DNA of 64,000 nucleotides from Erysipelotrichales bacterium (GCA_910576855.1 CAJTJP010000004.1:20971-84970), one strand, 5' to 3'. Positions 51,088 to 61,998 are shown, counted from the stretch's first letter. The notes: generated by a model from the letters alone, not told the origin. Program-made: numbers and translations.

Positions 51088-51516
51088 ATGAATAAAAAAC
51101 AAATATCCTATATCATAGTCATGCTGATACTGACAGCCGTAATCCTATTATCCGATAAAATCAATCCGATTGATAAGCCATATGAGATCAATAACCAAAA
51201 GGCAGCGCTTCAGTTATTCTGTCAACTGATACTTCCCTGTATCTTAGGAAGCATTATTGCCCAAGTCAGTGCACAATGGATCAAGGCAGAAGGCTTCGCA
51301 ACCTTTAAAAAGCATAAACATCTCATATATATCGTAATTGAGCTGTTAGCTGCATATATACTCTTTATGCTGTATCCGATCTTTTCAATCATGATCGGAA
51401 CAAGCATGCCTACAGCGATCGGCGAATATATGCTGTTCGCTGCCGAAAATCTGTATCTATACATTATTATCTATTTCCTATTGACACTGGGAATTATAAA
51501 AGCCTGCAGAAGCTAA
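51088..51516 (+). CDS. Four-helix membrane protein
   Basis: 142 aa from ATG 51088 (AAAGGAG 12 nt upstream; GTG 51079 is the alternative). Helices at about 6-24, 42-66, 80-106 and 112-138. No motif recognised. Part of the run of membrane and lipoprotein genes on the island. Confidence 0.6.
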   Translation: MNKKQISYIIVMLILTAVILLSDKINPIDKPYEINNQKAALQLFCQLILPCILGSIIAQVSAQWIKAEGFATFKKHKHLIYIVIELLAAYILFMLYPIFSIMIGTSMPTAIGEYMLFAAENLYLYIIIYFLLTLGIIKACRS

Positions 51517-51570
51517 CGAATTCAACAGGCAATGCAGCGACACAATTAAACAGAAAAGGACGTGACGAAT

Positions 51571-52119
51571 ATGAACAAACAAAATAAAATAACGATCATC
51601 GGAATCGTATGTGCATTTATCATCGGCGGCATCAGCGGCTATATGATAGCTGACAACAAAGCGAAGCAACCAATAAGCTTAGAAAACAGCAATATTGAAA
51701 AATACCGATTAGCGCTCAAAAGAGATGCTTTCGAAACAGATGACATTGTCTACAAGGACGATAACTTAGTCACAAAGCTTTATTTAACCGATGAAGGAAC
51801 AGAGTATTTGAAAACGCAGCTGTTTGATCAAAATTATAATGTAACAGTAAGATTGATCAACAATAACACCGATGAGGACAACAATGAATATTTAACATCA
51901 GAAGTAATCAAATGGAATGTCGAGAAACCACTGGATATTAAAATGTTGATTGATTCGAGTCAAATCAAAGACAAGGATATCCTATCCGATTTCAATGCCC
52001 AATTAAATAAAATGAAAAAAGGGCAGGAACATCATATACAGTATCAGATAGAATTGGCGTCTGTTTCAGAGCCGGATTACCTTGTACGATGGAGCGGAAT
52101 GCTTTGTCCGGATAAATAA
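51571..52119 (+). CDS. Membrane-anchored extracytoplasmic protein, copy 2
   Basis: 182 aa from ATG 51571 (AAAGGA 10 nt upstream). Anchor helix at 8-28. It is the paralogue of the gene at 49038 (VYKDDNLVTKLYLTDEG, YNVTVRLINN, LSDFNAQLNKMKKGQEHHIQYQIE). The upstream secreted-protein partner is absent in this copy, so it may have diverged. Confidence 0.7.
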   Translation: MNKQNKITIIGIVCAFIIGGISGYMIADNKAKQPISLENSNIEKYRLALKRDAFETDDIVYKDDNLVTKLYLTDEGTEYLKTQLFDQNYNVTVRLINNNTDEDNNEYLTSEVIKWNVEKPLDIKMLIDSSQIKDKDILSDFNAQLNKMKKGQEHHIQYQIELASVSEPDYLVRWSGMLCPDK

Positions 52120-52235
52120 AAAGTAATATCCCTTCCGGCAAGAATGCCTTAACTCCCTCCCGTCATTCAACAAAAATAGAAATAAAATGTGAATCTATTA
52201 TAATTTATATATTATAAGGAAAAGGAGTGAGCTTT

Positions 52236-52463
52236 ATGAAAAAGAAGCGGATCAATGTAACAAGCAAATGGAGCTATTTGTGCTTTATCCCCACTGTTAT
52301 CGGAATATTAAAAATCATTTTCTATGATCTCGGTCTTTCTGACGGTATGGCTGTTATTGCCAAAGAAATTATGATATCATTACTTTTGGTAATTATCGGT
52401 ATTTACCTCTTTATCAGAATGAACAGCTATTCCCATCTGTTTAACCCCGATCACCCTCACTGA
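52236..52463 (+). CDS. Small membrane protein
   Basis: 75 aa from ATG 52236 (AAGGAG 8 nt upstream). Two helices (14-32, 42-62) and a His/Pro-rich C-terminus (FNPDHPH). No family. Confidence 0.55.
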   Translation: MKKKRINVTSKWSYLCFIPTVIGILKIIFYDLGLSDGMAVIAKEIMISLLLVIIGIYLFIRMNSYSHLFNPDHPH

Positions 52464-52497
52464 ACCTAACGAGGACAAAAGAAAGGAGCATATCATT

Positions 52498-52992
52498 ATG
52501 AAAAAACAAACATTTCGAAAGCTTCTGCCCTTAATCATTTTAACAGGATGTATTACACTGTGCGGTTGTGCCTCTAAAAACACACGTTCGGACATTAAAG
52601 TAGAACCGCTGAAATCCGAATTATTCAGTGAAGCGGAATATAATCAAATGCTTGATGAAATCATTGCCGCCTACAACGACACCTCAGAGCGCGATGTCAT
52701 CGATGAAACACAAATCGAGGAAATTATCTATGTCGGCGATGACTGTCTGAAACAAGAGATTCAAGACTGGTTGTCAAAGAAAGATATTGATAATGATATA
52801 AAGGATTATATGCTGCTGAAAATAAAGGAAGGCACCTATCAACTGAAGGATAAGTTTGTGGTAGGAAATCAATATTCGGAATACTACTACTATTTCTTCG
52901 GAAAAGATCAAAGCGGTAAATGGGATATTTTACAAGCCGGTTTGGCTGGATACGGCGCATATGATTTACAATGCGAACTGAATAAGAAATAA
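52498..52992 (+). CDS. Lipoprotein
   Basis: 164 aa. Signal peptide with lipobox LCGC (Cys24); an alternative LTGC lies earlier. The mature part is helical and acidic, ending in a beta segment (YYYYFFGKDQSGKWDILQAG). Family unknown. AAGGAG upstream. Confidence 0.7.
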   Translation: MKKQTFRKLLPLIILTGCITLCGCASKNTRSDIKVEPLKSELFSEAEYNQMLDEIIAAYNDTSERDVIDETQIEEIIYVGDDCLKQEIQDWLSKKDIDNDIKDYMLLKIKEGTYQLKDKFVVGNQYSEYYYYFFGKDQSGKWDILQAGLAGYGAYDLQCELNKK

Positions 52993-53019
52993 ACAACTAA
53001 AATACAGAAAGAGATTCCT

Positions 53020-54048
53020 ATGAAAAATCTACTGATGATTTTATGTGCTTCTTTATGCCTATGTGCATGTCAAAAGCCAAAGGAAGCAGAAACGACCGAA
53101 ACAGCCTTAAGCTATAAGGACATTGACTACAATATCACAAAGCTTACCACACTTAAAAATGAGGGGAGCTATATGCCGGTACTGTCAGGCTGTCAAGGCG
53201 ACACTCTATACGGCATGGTACAAAACGGCGACGAATTCGATGTAAGCTATAAGACAAAAAAGTTTTTTACCATTGAGAATGGAAAAATGAAAAGCTTCCC
53301 GTTTCAAAAAGAGACGGTTATTTCAAACCATTTGATGATAGATAAGCAATTATACTACATCAGTCAGCCGAGCGTAGAAAAAAAATCAACCTTATATAAA
53401 TACAAGGACGGCAAAAATGATGAGATTATCGGAAAATTACAGGACTATACTTCACTTGTACTACTCCCCTATGATTCTGCCTTTTTAGTTGCTGTATTGA
53501 AACAGGACAGTTTGGAAATCAATCGTTATTCGGATCAAGGACTCACTCAATTATCTACGATAGAGCTTGAAAAAGACCTAAACGGTATTACTTACTTGGG
53601 TGCTTATCAAGATGATTTCCTAATTATCACCTACAAGGATGAAGTCAAAACACTTTATGCTTTTGATATCAATACAGGGAAAGAAAAGTATCAGCTTACA
53701 GATATAGAATTTGATCGATACGTTGTTACAGACAACGAGGTAGTCCTGTATTCCGGTAAAAAAGAAAATGTGTATAATCGCAAGCTTGAGCTTCAACAAA
53801 CCTATCAAACTCCGGAATCAAATATGATCGGTGTAACCTACAATGCAAACGGAAACTACGGTGTTCTGATTGATTCCATGCACAATATTTATCTGCGTAC
53901 TTATAAAGATAATATCGGCTACAAAATAGATGCGGAACAAGACCCGCTGTTAAAGCAGTTAACGATTATACTCGCAACCGATAATTCATTGATTGCGATG
54001 GATTTAGATAATGCGGTCTATGAAATCTCATTTGATCTCCCGAAGTAA
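53020..54048 (+). CDS. Lipoprotein with beta-propeller-like repeats
   Basis: 342 aa. Lipobox LCAC (Cys17). The mature region has recurring blocks of four short strands (e.g. LMIDKQLYYISQPSVEKK, FLIITYKDEVKTLYAFD, VVLYSGKKENVYN), like WD/YVTN-type propellers. Binding or scaffold role inferred. It is last in the run and is followed by a long-stem terminator. Confidence 0.7.
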   Translation: MKNLLMILCASLCLCACQKPKEAETTETALSYKDIDYNITKLTTLKNEGSYMPVLSGCQGDTLYGMVQNGDEFDVSYKTKKFFTIENGKMKSFPFQKETVISNHLMIDKQLYYISQPSVEKKSTLYKYKDGKNDEIIGKLQDYTSLVLLPYDSAFLVAVLKQDSLEINRYSDQGLTQLSTIELEKDLNGITYLGAYQDDFLIITYKDEVKTLYAFDINTGKEKYQLTDIEFDRYVVTDNEVVLYSGKKENVYNRKLELQQTYQTPESNMIGVTYNANGNYGVLIDSMHNIYLRTYKDNIGYKIDAEQDPLLKQLTIILATDNSLIAMDLDNAVYEISFDLPK

Positions 54049-54135
54049 CCTGTAACATACCTTTGCGATACGATGCAAAATAATATGCTGACAGAAACTC
54101 TCATAAATCCGACATAACCATATATACCCCACCTT

Positions 54136-54196
54136 AAGTAACCTATATCAGTGAAATTAATTCTCCTCATAGCTGTGTATAGGTTGCTTTTTTTAT
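54136..54196 (+). terminator. Terminator at end of the quorum-sensing island
   Basis: GTAACCTATA/TATAGGTTGC (10 bp, one wobble) followed by eight T. Confidence 0.85.
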
Positions 54197-54420
54197 TTAA
54201 GTAAGATAAAACAATGATCCCTACTAAGATACTATATGCTTAGGCAATCGATGAATTATCCGTCTTTCCACACCCCTGTCCCCGCAGATATCTCATATCC
54301 ACTTATGAATAAGCTCATCCCGCTTAAAAACCACTGAAACTTTACAACTTCCTCTTGATTATTATTGCCAAAACGAGTAAAATTATAGTGTATTTTTGAT
54401 TCATAAAAATATACTTGATA

Positions 54421-54614
54421 AAGTAATGTAACAAAAGAAAGGAATCCCCGAAAATTCCCCGAATAACAGCGAAAACGATAAGCTGTACATTACTTAACTG
54501 ACATTTTTGAGGAGGTCTGACGAATGGTCTTTCGTAGCGCTGCTTCAAACAGTACGGATGTAATATTCACACAGAATGTTGTGTTTTTTTAAAGCACTGT
54601 ATTCTGTTTTTTTA
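54421..54614 (+). ncRNA. Structured leader RNA of the pur operon, candidate riboswitch
   Basis: A three-way junction can be drawn. P1 is AAGTAATGT/ACATTACTT (54421-54429 with 54487-54495, perfect), P2 GGAAT/ATTCC (54441-54445 with 54454-54458), P3 ACAGC/GCTGT (54466-54470 with 54482-54486). TCCCCGAA occurs twice (54445, 54456). After it come an ACGAA/TTCGT hairpin, and a terminator (ACAGAAT/ATTCTGT, 54571-54607, seven T) 22 nt before the purE start. A 22-codon frame (54524-54592) has GAGGAGG, so a leader peptide is the alternative. I see no signature of the purine, PRPP or ZTP riboswitch. Confidence 0.55.
54571..54614 (+). terminator. Attenuator-type terminator before purE
   Basis: ACAGAAT/ATTCTGT stem with seven T. 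An overlapping shorter ACACA/TGTGT hairpin with seven T lies inside. Placed in the leader, it could be the off-switch. Confidence 0.7.
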
Positions 54615-54636
54615 TTTGATGAAGGAGGAAATCGAT

Positions 54637-55131
54637 ATGGAAACAAAACCACAGGTATGTATTGTGATGGGAAGCAAAAGTGATTTGCCGACAATGGAAA
54701 AAGCATGTGAAATGCTGAAGGAATTCGGCGTTGCTTATGAGGTGAGAGTATTATCGGCACATCGTACACCGAACGATACCCTAAAGCTGAGCGAGGAAGC
54801 AAAAGAACGCGGAATCAAGGTGTTCATTGCCGGTGCGGGCGGTGCCGCACATTTGGCAGGTGTGATCGCATCAAGCACAACGCTGCCGGTCATCGGCGTA
54901 CCGATTCAAACAAGCGCATTGGGCGGAATGGATTCCTTACTGAGCATCGTTCAAATGCCGGGCGGAATTCCTGTTGCGACTACGGCAATCGGTAATGCAG
55001 GTGCAAAAAATGCCGCAATACTCGCCGTACAAATGATGGCACTGGCTGATGAAGCACTGGCTGAAAAGCTTGTCGATTTCAAAAAGAAACAGGCCGAAAA
55101 GGTACTGGCCGATTCCTATTTAGAAATCTGA
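54637..55131 (+). CDS. purE: N5-carboxyaminoimidazole ribonucleotide mutase
   Basis: 164 aa from ATG 54637 (AAGGAGG 8 nt upstream). The N-terminal [21 protein letters not shown], the SAHRTP motif and the GAGGAAHL block are typical of class I PurE. It acts on N5-CAIR, which needs PurK; no purK or purC is seen in this window, so they lie elsewhere. First gene of purE-L-F-M-N-H. Confidence 0.97.
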   Translation: METKPQVCIVMGSKSDLPTMEKACEMLKEFGVAYEVRVLSAHRTPNDTLKLSEEAKERGIKVFIAGAGGAAHLAGVIASSTTLPVIGVPIQTSALGGMDSLLSIVQMPGGIPVATTAIGNAGAKNAAILAVQMMALADEALAEKLVDFKKKQAEKVLADSYLEI

Positions 55132-55215
55132 TATAAAAGAAAAAACATCAATTGATATGACGGTAATCAATACGTCCCATATCAGAGACAGACAACAGAC
55201 AAAAGGAGAAAAAGG

Positions 55216-58200
55216 ATGAATCAAAGAATCTTTGTGAAAAAGAAGGAAGCCTTTCAGGTAGAATCTGCTTCCCTGTTCCATGAGCTGGCCAATAATCTGA
55301 ATCTTCGCGGATTACAGAGTGTTGAGCTGTACAACAGCTACGATGTGTATCATGCGGACGAAAACGACATCAATTTATTAAAAACAAATGTGCTGTCGGA
55401 AATCGTTACCGATGAAGTATGTGATGAAATCGATTTAAGCGATAAGCAATTTGTCGCATATGAGTGTCTGCCGGGACAATACGATCAGCGCTCAGACAGT
55501 GCACAACAATGCCTGATGCTGTTGAACAACAAACAGGACGTAGTAATCAAAAGCGGACGAATCGTTATTTTAAACGGGACACTCAGCACAGAGGAACTAA
55601 ACGCTGTGAAAAAATACTTGATCAATCCGGTGGAAATGCGTGAAAAGGATTTGAGCATCTTAAGCTATGAGGAAGATGTTGAAATCGAGCCTGTGCCGAT
55701 TTTGAAAGGCTTTTGTGAAATGGATGATGAAAAGCTTTGTGCATTGATGGAGCAGCAGGGCTTGGCAATGACCTTGGCTGATTTGAAGCATATTCAAAAA
55801 TATTTCAAACAAGAGGAACAGCGCGATCTTACCTTAACGGAATTAAAGGTGTTAGATACCTATTGGTCAGATCACTGCCGTCATACGACCTTTGAAACGA
55901 TTTTAAAGGATATCGTCATTGACGGGGATGAGCTGCAGCCGCAGCTTCAAAAAGCCTATGAACAATATATCGCACTGCGAGAAAAGGTGCATGGGAATCA
56001 AAAGGTCATGACCTTAATGGATATGGCAACGATTGCCGGCAAAGCACTTCGCAAAGAGGGCAAGCTGGACGATATGGAAATCAGCGATGAAATCAATGCG
56101 TGCAGTATTGAAATCAAGGTCGATGTTGACGGCGAGGTTCAAGATTGGCTGTTGATGTTTAAAAATGAAACGCACAATCATCCGACGGAAATTGAACCGT
56201 TCGGCGGGGCATCTACCTGTATCGGCGGAGCGATTCGCGACCCGCTGTCCGGTCGAAGCTATGTGTATCAGGCAATGCGTATCACCGGTGCCGGTGATAT
56301 CACTAAGGATATCAAGGAAGCGTTGCCGAACAAACTGCCGCAAAGCAGAATTTCCAAGGGTGCGGCGGCCGGTTATTCCTCTTACGGAAATCAAATCGGC
56401 TTGGCTACGACCTATGTAAAGGAAATCTATAACGAAGGCTATGTCGCAAAGCGCATGGAAGTCGGTGCTGTTATCGGTGCCGCTCCGAAATCCAATGTCA
56501 TTCGTAAAAAACCGCAGCCGGGTGATATCGTCGTGTTGATCGGCGGGGCAACCGGACGTGACGGTGTCGGCGGGGCAACCGGTTCCTCTAAGGAGCACAA
56601 TGATACCTCACTTACCAAATGCTCCAGCGAGGTTCAAAAGGGTAACGCACCGATCGAGCGTAAGCTGCAGCGTTTGTTCCGCAATCCGAAGGCTACACGC
56701 TTAATCAAAAAAGCCAATGACTTCGGTGCGGGCGGCGTCAGCGTCGCAGTCGGTGAAATCGCTGACGGACTTCGCATCGATTTAGACAAGGTTCCGGTAA
56801 AATACAGCGGCTTAAGCGGTACCGAGCTTGCGATATCGGAATCTCAGGAGCGAATGGCTGTATTGATCGAACCGGATACCTTCGAGGAATTCAAGCAGCT
56901 TGCCTATGAGGAAAACCTTGATTCCTGCATCGTTGCGACAGTAACCGCAGAGCCTCGCTTGGTCATGAGCTTTCAAGGCAAGGAAATCGTTAATATCTCA
57001 CGCGCTTTCTTGGATACCAACGGTGTGCGCGGAGAACAAAGCGTACATATCAAAGCATTAAAAGAAAATAAAGACCCGTTCCGTAGCGATATTTCCGTCA
57101 ACGGCAATGATGCCTTCAAGGAAATGCTTCGCAAGGACAACGTCGCATCACAAATCGGATTATCGGAAATGTTTGATTCAACAATCGGAAAATCAACCGT
57201 ATTGATGCCGTGGGGCGGTAAATATCAGCTCACTGAGGAAGAGGGCTCAGTACAAAAGCTGCCGGTATTCGGCTTTACCAATACCTGTTCCCTAATGACA
57301 CACGGCTATAACCCCGATATTGCCCAATACTCACCATATCTATCTGCCTCTTATTCGGTAGTTGAGGCATTGGCGAGAATTACGGCATTGGGTGGTGATT
57401 ATAAGCGCTGTCGTTTGACAAATCAAGAATACTTCGAGCGTTTACAAAACGATCCTGAAAAATGGGGCAAGCCGATGCAGGCACTGTTAGGCTTGATTGA
57501 AGCAGAAATGGCATTTGAAACACCGTCAATCGGCGGTAAAGATTCCATGTCGGGAACCTTTAACGATATCAGCGTTCCGCCTACTTTAATTACCTTTGCG
57601 GTAACGACTCAAAATGTTGAACATATCACTTCCGCAGCCTTTAAACAGCCAGGAAGCTATATCTACTATGTAAAGCATCATGCGAATGAGAATCATACAC
57701 CGAACTATATGGAGTGTAAGACCAATTTCAAAAAGGTGCATCAAAATATCTTAAACAAGAACATCATTGCCGCATCAACTGTAAAATTCGGCGGCTTGGC
57801 GGAAGCACTCGCTAAAATGAGCTTCGGCAATCATATCGGTGTCAAGGTATCGACAACGGAACCGTTATATGATTTATCGATCGGCTCCATCGTTGTCGAA
57901 AGCACTGCGGAAATCAACGATCCTGCCTTTACTCTGTTGGGTCGCACCACTGATGACGGTCGCATTTCCATCAACGACATTTGGCTGTCCTGCGAGGAAG
58001 CAATCGCAGTATGGTGTGAGCGCTATGCGGATATCTATCCGATGGCGGTAAATACCGACTTGGGAAAAATTGAAACACCGCTTTATGAAACAACAGAGCG
58101 CAAAGCAACGAAGCAAACGATTGATAAACCAAAGGTCATTATCCCGGTATTCCCCGGGCAAAACTGCGAATACGACACAATGCAGCAATTCACTCGTGCC

Positions 58201-58926
58201 GGTGCCGAGGCGGAAATCTATGTCTTTAACAATCTAAACGTAGCGGCAATCGAGCACAGCATCAATGAATTAAGTGCTAAGATCGCCGAGGCACAAATCT
58301 TGATGTTGGTCGGCGGCTTCTCCAGCGGTGATGAACCGGACGGCAGCGGTAAATTTATTGCGAGCGTACTGAAAAATCCAAAGGTCTATGCGGCAATTCA
58401 AACACTGCTTAAAAATGACGGCTTGATTCTCGGTATCTGTAACGGATTCCAAGCATTGATCAAATCCGGCTTACTACCTTACGGAGACATTGATCAGCTG
58501 AACGAGAAATCACCTACGCTGTTCCGCAACGATATCAATCGCCACGTATCACACATTGCCTATACACAGGTAACATCAAATAAATCACCGTGGTTGTCCT
58601 CTTTTGAACCGGGCAAAAAGCACAGTGTTGCGATGAGCCACGGCGAGGGCAAATTCGTCTGTGATGAAGCAACTGCCAAAAAGCTGTTTGAAAACGGACA
58701 GGTCGCAACGCAATATGTTGACTTAGACGGTGATCCAACGATGAACGGTACCTATAATATCAACGGCAGTACCCTAGCGATTGAGGGCATCACAAGCGAG
58801 GACGGTCGAATTTTCGGTAAAATGGGACACAGTGAGCGTTATGAGGACGGCTTATTTCAAAACATTGACGGTGATAAGCTGCAAAGCATCATTGAAAACG
58901 GTGTGAATTACTTCAGAAAGAAATAA
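55216..58926 (+). CDS. purL: Phosphoribosylformylglycinamidine synthase, single-chain
   Basis: 1236 aa, a fused large-type FGAM synthase (Clostridium/enterobacterial style), unlike the split PurS-PurQ-PurL of Bacillus. Two AIRS-type ATP domains (HCRHTTFET and ETHNHPTEIEPFGGA near residues 225-330; DFGAGGVSVAVGE; GGKDSMSG). C-terminal glutaminase with VFPGQNCEYD, nucleophile Cys in LGICNGFQAL (about 1074) and SHGEG. Good ribosome site. Confidence 0.97.
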   Translation: MNQRIFVKKKEAFQVESASLFHELANNLNLRGLQSVELYNSYDVYHADENDINLLKTNVLSEIVTDEVCDEIDLSDKQFVAYECLPGQYDQRSDSAQQCLMLLNNKQDVVIKSGRIVILNGTLSTEELNAVKKYLINPVEMREKDLSILSYEEDVEIEPVPILKGFCEMDDEKLCALMEQQGLAMTLADLKHIQKYFKQEEQRDLTLTELKVLDTYWSDHCRHTTFETILKDIVIDGDELQPQLQKAYEQYIALREKVHGNQKVMTLMDMATIAGKALRKEGKLDDMEISDEINACSIEIKVDVDGEVQDWLLMFKNETHNHPTEIEPFGGASTCIGGAIRDPLSGRSYVYQAMRITGAGDITKDIKEALPNKLPQSRISKGAAAGYSSYGNQIGLATTYVKEIYNEGYVAKRMEVGAVIGAAPKSNVIRKKPQPGDIVVLIGGATGRDGVGGATGSSKEHNDTSLTKCSSEVQKGNAPIERKLQRLFRNPKATRLIKKANDFGAGGVSVAVGEIADGLRIDLDKVPVKYSGLSGTELAISESQERMAVLIEPDTFEEFKQLAYEENLDSCIVATVTAEPRLVMSFQGKEIVNISRAFLDTNGVRGEQSVHIKALKENKDPFRSDISVNGNDAFKEMLRKDNVASQIGLSEMFDSTIGKSTVLMPWGGKYQLTEEEGSVQKLPVFGFTNTCSLMTHGYNPDIAQYSPYLSASYSVVEALARITALGGDYKRCRLTNQEYFERLQNDPEKWGKPMQALLGLIEAEMAFETPSIGGKDSMSGTFNDISVPPTLITFAVTTQNVEHITSAAFKQPGSYIYYVKHHANENHTPNYMECKTNFKKVHQNILNKNIIAASTVKFGGLAEALAKMSFGNHIGVKVSTTEPLYDLSIGSIVVESTAEINDPAFTLLGRTTDDGRISINDIWLSCEEAIAVWCERYADIYPMAVNTDLGKIETPLYETTERKATKQTIDKPKVIIPVFPGQNCEYDTMQQFTRAGAEAEIYVFNNLNVAAIEHSINELSAKIAEAQILMLVGGFSSGDEPDGSGKFIASVLKNPKVYAAIQTLLKNDGLILGICNGFQALIKSGLLPYGDIDQLNEKSPTLFRNDINRHVSHIAYTQVTSNKSPWLSSFEPGKKHSVAMSHGEGKFVCDEATAKKLFENGQVATQYVDLDGDPTMNGTYNINGSTLAIEGITSEDGRIFGKMGHSERYEDGLFQNIDGDKLQSIIENGVNYFRKK

Positions 58927-58941
58927 AGGAGAAATAAAGCT

Positions 58942-60369
58942 ATGGAACATGAGTATTTATTTGCGAATAAAATCAATGAGGAATGCGGTGTATTCGGCAT
59001 CTATAATGTCAGCGATCAAGCAGCCTCTATGACCTATTTCGGTCTGCATGCGCTTCAGCATCGCGGACAGGAGGCAGCCGGTATTGCGGCAAGTGATAAT
59101 GAGAATATCACCTGTTACAAGGGCAAGGGTTTGTTGACCGAGGTTTTCAACCCGCAGATCATCGACACGCTTCCGGGCAAGCATGCGTTGGGTCATGTAC
59201 GCTATTCCAAAGAGGATGCGAATCAGATTGAAAATGTACAGCCGATTATGGTTCGTGCTCATACCGGACACTTTGCGGTCGCCCATAACGGACAAATCGT
59301 AAATGCCAAGGAGCTGAAGGAAGAACTGGAAGCAATGGGAAGCATTTTCCAAGGGGAAAGCGACAGTGAAATGCTTGCGCATTGGATTCAGCGCGAAAGC
59401 GGTAGCTTTGTTGAAAAAATCAAAAAAGCATGTCAGCGCTTTGAAGGTGCCTTTGCCTTTATCATTATGACAAAGGACTGCATGTATGCGGTAAGAGATC
59501 ATAACGGTCTGCGCCCTTTGGCGATCGCTTCCTTAGAGGACGGCGGTTATTGCGTCAGCTCAGAAACGTGTGCCTTCGATATCGTCGGTGCGAAATATAT
59601 CCGCGATGTTGAACCGGGCGAAATCATCAGAATCGCAAATGACGGCGGTGAACCGTTAAAAAGCTTCTATTATACCGATAAAACACAAAAGAAAATGTGT
59701 GCGATGGAATATATCTACTTTGCCCGTCCCGATTCTACGATTGACGGTGTAAATGTACATACGGCACGTCGTTTGTCAGGTCGTGCATTAGCTAAAATGG
59801 AAGATGTTGAGGGTGATATCGTTATCGGTGTTCCCGATTCCTCTTTATCTGCCGCAATCGGTTTTTCCGAGGAAAGCGGTCTGCCGTATGAAATCGGCTT
59901 GATCAAGAATCGCTATGTCGGCCGTACCTTTATTCAGCCGACGCAAAAACAGCGTGAACGCGGTGTGCGTATGAAGCTTTCCGCAATCCGCAGCATCGTT
60001 CAAGGTAAGCGCGTCTTTATGATTGATGACTCGATTGTGCGCGGTACGACATCAAAGCGCATCGTGCAGCTGTTGAAGGAAGCAGGCGCAAAAGAGGTTC
60101 ATGTCAGAATCGCTTCCCCTAACTTCCGCAGTCCTTGTTTCTACGGTGTGGATACTTCAACCTATGATGAATTGATCTCCGCTCATTTAACGACTGAGGA
60201 GGTATGTAAGTTCATCAATGCCGATTCGTTACGCTTCTTAGAGATTGATCAGATGAAGCAGGCATTCGGTACTTTGGATCTATGCGTGTCCTGCTTTGAC
60301 GGCATATATCCGACAAGCTTATACAGCTACGGCGAAATTTTACAGAAGGAGAAAGAACAACATGAGTGA
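58942..60369 (+). CDS. purF: Amidophosphoribosyltransferase
   Basis: 475 aa. A short propeptide precedes catalytic Cys15 ([10 protein letters not shown]), so self-cleavage is expected. Ntn glutaminase domain to about 235, then a PRTase domain with [14 protein letters not shown] as PRPP loop. Cys residues in KMCAMEY and [11 protein letters not shown] fit the Fe-S-cluster type of PurF. It overlaps purM by 8 bp. Confidence 0.97.
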   Translation: MEHEYLFANKINEECGVFGIYNVSDQAASMTYFGLHALQHRGQEAAGIAASDNENITCYKGKGLLTEVFNPQIIDTLPGKHALGHVRYSKEDANQIENVQPIMVRAHTGHFAVAHNGQIVNAKELKEELEAMGSIFQGESDSEMLAHWIQRESGSFVEKIKKACQRFEGAFAFIIMTKDCMYAVRDHNGLRPLAIASLEDGGYCVSSETCAFDIVGAKYIRDVEPGEIIRIANDGGEPLKSFYYTDKTQKKMCAMEYIYFARPDSTIDGVNVHTARRLSGRALAKMEDVEGDIVIGVPDSSLSAAIGFSEESGLPYEIGLIKNRYVGRTFIQPTQKQRERGVRMKLSAIRSIVQGKRVFMIDDSIVRGTTSKRIVQLLKEAGAKEVHVRIASPNFRSPCFYGVDTSTYDELISAHLTTEEVCKFINADSLRFLEIDQMKQAFGTLDLCVSCFDGIYPTSLYSYGEILQKEKEQHE

Positions 60370-61393
60370 TAAATATCGTGAGGCCGGTGTTGATTTAGAG
60401 GCCGGTTATGAAAGTGTGCGCTTGATCAAAAGCCATGTCGCACGTACAAAGGTCAAGGGGGCAATGGATTCCATCGGTGCCTTCGGCGGTATGTTTGATT
60501 TAAGTGCGCTGAATTTAAAGGAACCGGTGCTTGTATCGGGAACCGACGGTGTCGGCACAAAGCTGATGATGGCCTTTGAGATGGATCGTCATGACACGGT
60601 AGGTGTTGATGCGGTCGCAATGTGCGTCAATGATGTGCTTGTGCAAGGCGCTATGCCGATCTTTTTCTTGGATTATTTAGCAGTCGGCAAAAATGAACCG
60701 AAGCGCATTGAACAGCTTGTCAAGGGCGTAGCGGACGGCTGTGTCCAGGCAGAATGTGCTTTGATCGGCGGTGAAACGGCGGAAATGCCCGATATGTACG
60801 CTCATAATCACTATGATATTGCGGGCTTCTGCGTCGGTGCCGTTGAAAAAAGCAAGCTGTTGGACGGACAGTCCACAAGAAACGGTCAGGTGCTGATCGG
60901 ACTGCCGAGCAGCGGCGTTCACAGTAACGGCTTTTCATTGGTGCGTAAGGTATTGTTTAAGGATGCCAAGCTCGATCCGCATCAGCGCTATGCGGAATTA
61001 GACAATGAGCTTTTAGGCGACGTATTATTAACACCGACAAGAATTTATGTAAAGACAATCAAGCATTTGTTGGCACACTTGGATATCAAGGGCATGAGTC
61101 ATATCACCGGCGGCGGCTTTTATGAAAATGTGCCGAGAATGCTGCAGGAGGGGCAAGGCGTTACAATCAATATGAATTCCTTCCCAAGACCGAAAATCTT
61201 TGATTTCATTGCGAAAACAGGCAACATTGAAGGCAATGAAATGGCAAATGTATTCAATATGGGCATCGGCTTTATCCTTGCCGTTGAACAAAGTGATGTC
61301 GATAAAGCGATGAAGCTGCTTGCGGATATCAATGAGCCGGCTTATGTCATCGGTGAAATCACCGACAGCGGAAAAGTTGATCTCGTATGGTAA
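60362..61393 (+). CDS. purM: Phosphoribosylformylglycinamidine cyclo-ligase
   Basis: AIR synthetase, 343 aa from ATG 60362 within the purF end. Contains [43 protein letters not shown] and GGETAEMPD. Overlaps purN by 7 bp. Confidence 0.97.
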   Translation: MSDKYREAGVDLEAGYESVRLIKSHVARTKVKGAMDSIGAFGGMFDLSALNLKEPVLVSGTDGVGTKLMMAFEMDRHDTVGVDAVAMCVNDVLVQGAMPIFFLDYLAVGKNEPKRIEQLVKGVADGCVQAECALIGGETAEMPDMYAHNHYDIAGFCVGAVEKSKLLDGQSTRNGQVLIGLPSSGVHSNGFSLVRKVLFKDAKLDPHQRYAELDNELLGDVLLTPTRIYVKTIKHLLAHLDIKGMSHITGGGFYENVPRMLQEGQGVTINMNSFPRPKIFDFIAKTGNIEGNEMANVFNMGIGFILAVEQSDVDKAMKLLADINEPAYVIGEITDSGKVDLVW

Positions 61394-61998
61394 ATATTGC
61401 GATATTTGCGAGCGGAAACGGCTCTAACTTTGAAAATATCGTAACTGCCGCTTCTAATCAGCAGATTCATCATGCGAAGTGCTGTCTGTTGGTCGTTGAT
61501 AAGGAGCATGCCTTCGCGTGTGAGCGTGCGAAAAGGCTTGGAATTCCTTATCTGTATGTCAATCCGAAGGCTTACGCAAATAAGGCGGAATATGAAAGCT
61601 TTATCTTATCCAAGCTTCAGGAATATCACATTGATTTGATTGTGCTTGCCGGCTATATGCGCTTTATCGGTGAGGTGCTGTTACAGGCCTTTCCATATCG
61701 TATCATGAATTTACATCCTGCTTATCTGCCGCAGTTCCCGGGGGCCCACAGCATTCAGGACGCCTTCGAGGCTAAGGTCGATTATACAGGAGTAACGGTT
61801 CACTATGTCGATGAGGGCGTGGATACCGGTGAAATCATCTATCAGGAAAAGCTGATGATTGATTCCTCATGGAGCTTAGAGGTATTGGAGAAGCATGTTC
61901 ATGAATTAGAGTATCATCTGTTCCCTAAGGCAATTCAAATGGTTATAGATAAAATCGAGAATAATAAGGAGGATCATTATGAAACGAGCATTGGTTAG
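61387..61998 (+). CDS. purN: Phosphoribosylglycinamide formyltransferase
   Basis: 203 aa. It starts [16 protein letters not shown] (phosphate loop) and has [23 protein letters not shown] with catalytic Asn/His region, and [16 protein letters not shown] with catalytic Asp. It uses the 10-formyl-THF made by fhs. Overlaps purH by 20 bp. Confidence 0.96.
   Translation: MVNIAIFASGNGSNFENIVTAASNQQIHHAKCCLLVVDKEHAFACERAKRLGIPYLYVNPKAYANKAEYESFILSKLQEYHIDLIVLAGYMRFIGEVLLQAFPYRIMNLHPAYLPQFPGAHSIQDAFEAKVDYTGVTVHYVDEGVDTGEIIYQEKLMIDSSWSLEVLEKHVHELEYHLFPKAIQMVIDKIENNKEDHYETSIG

Noticed and set aside
54421-54614. ZTP (pfl) or purine riboswitch before purE
   Set aside because: The conserved core sequences I know for those classes are not present; kept only as an unclassified structured leader.
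56014-56598. 194-aa minus-strand frame inside purL
   Set aside because: Shadow of a certain gene; composition is that of reversed coding sequence.
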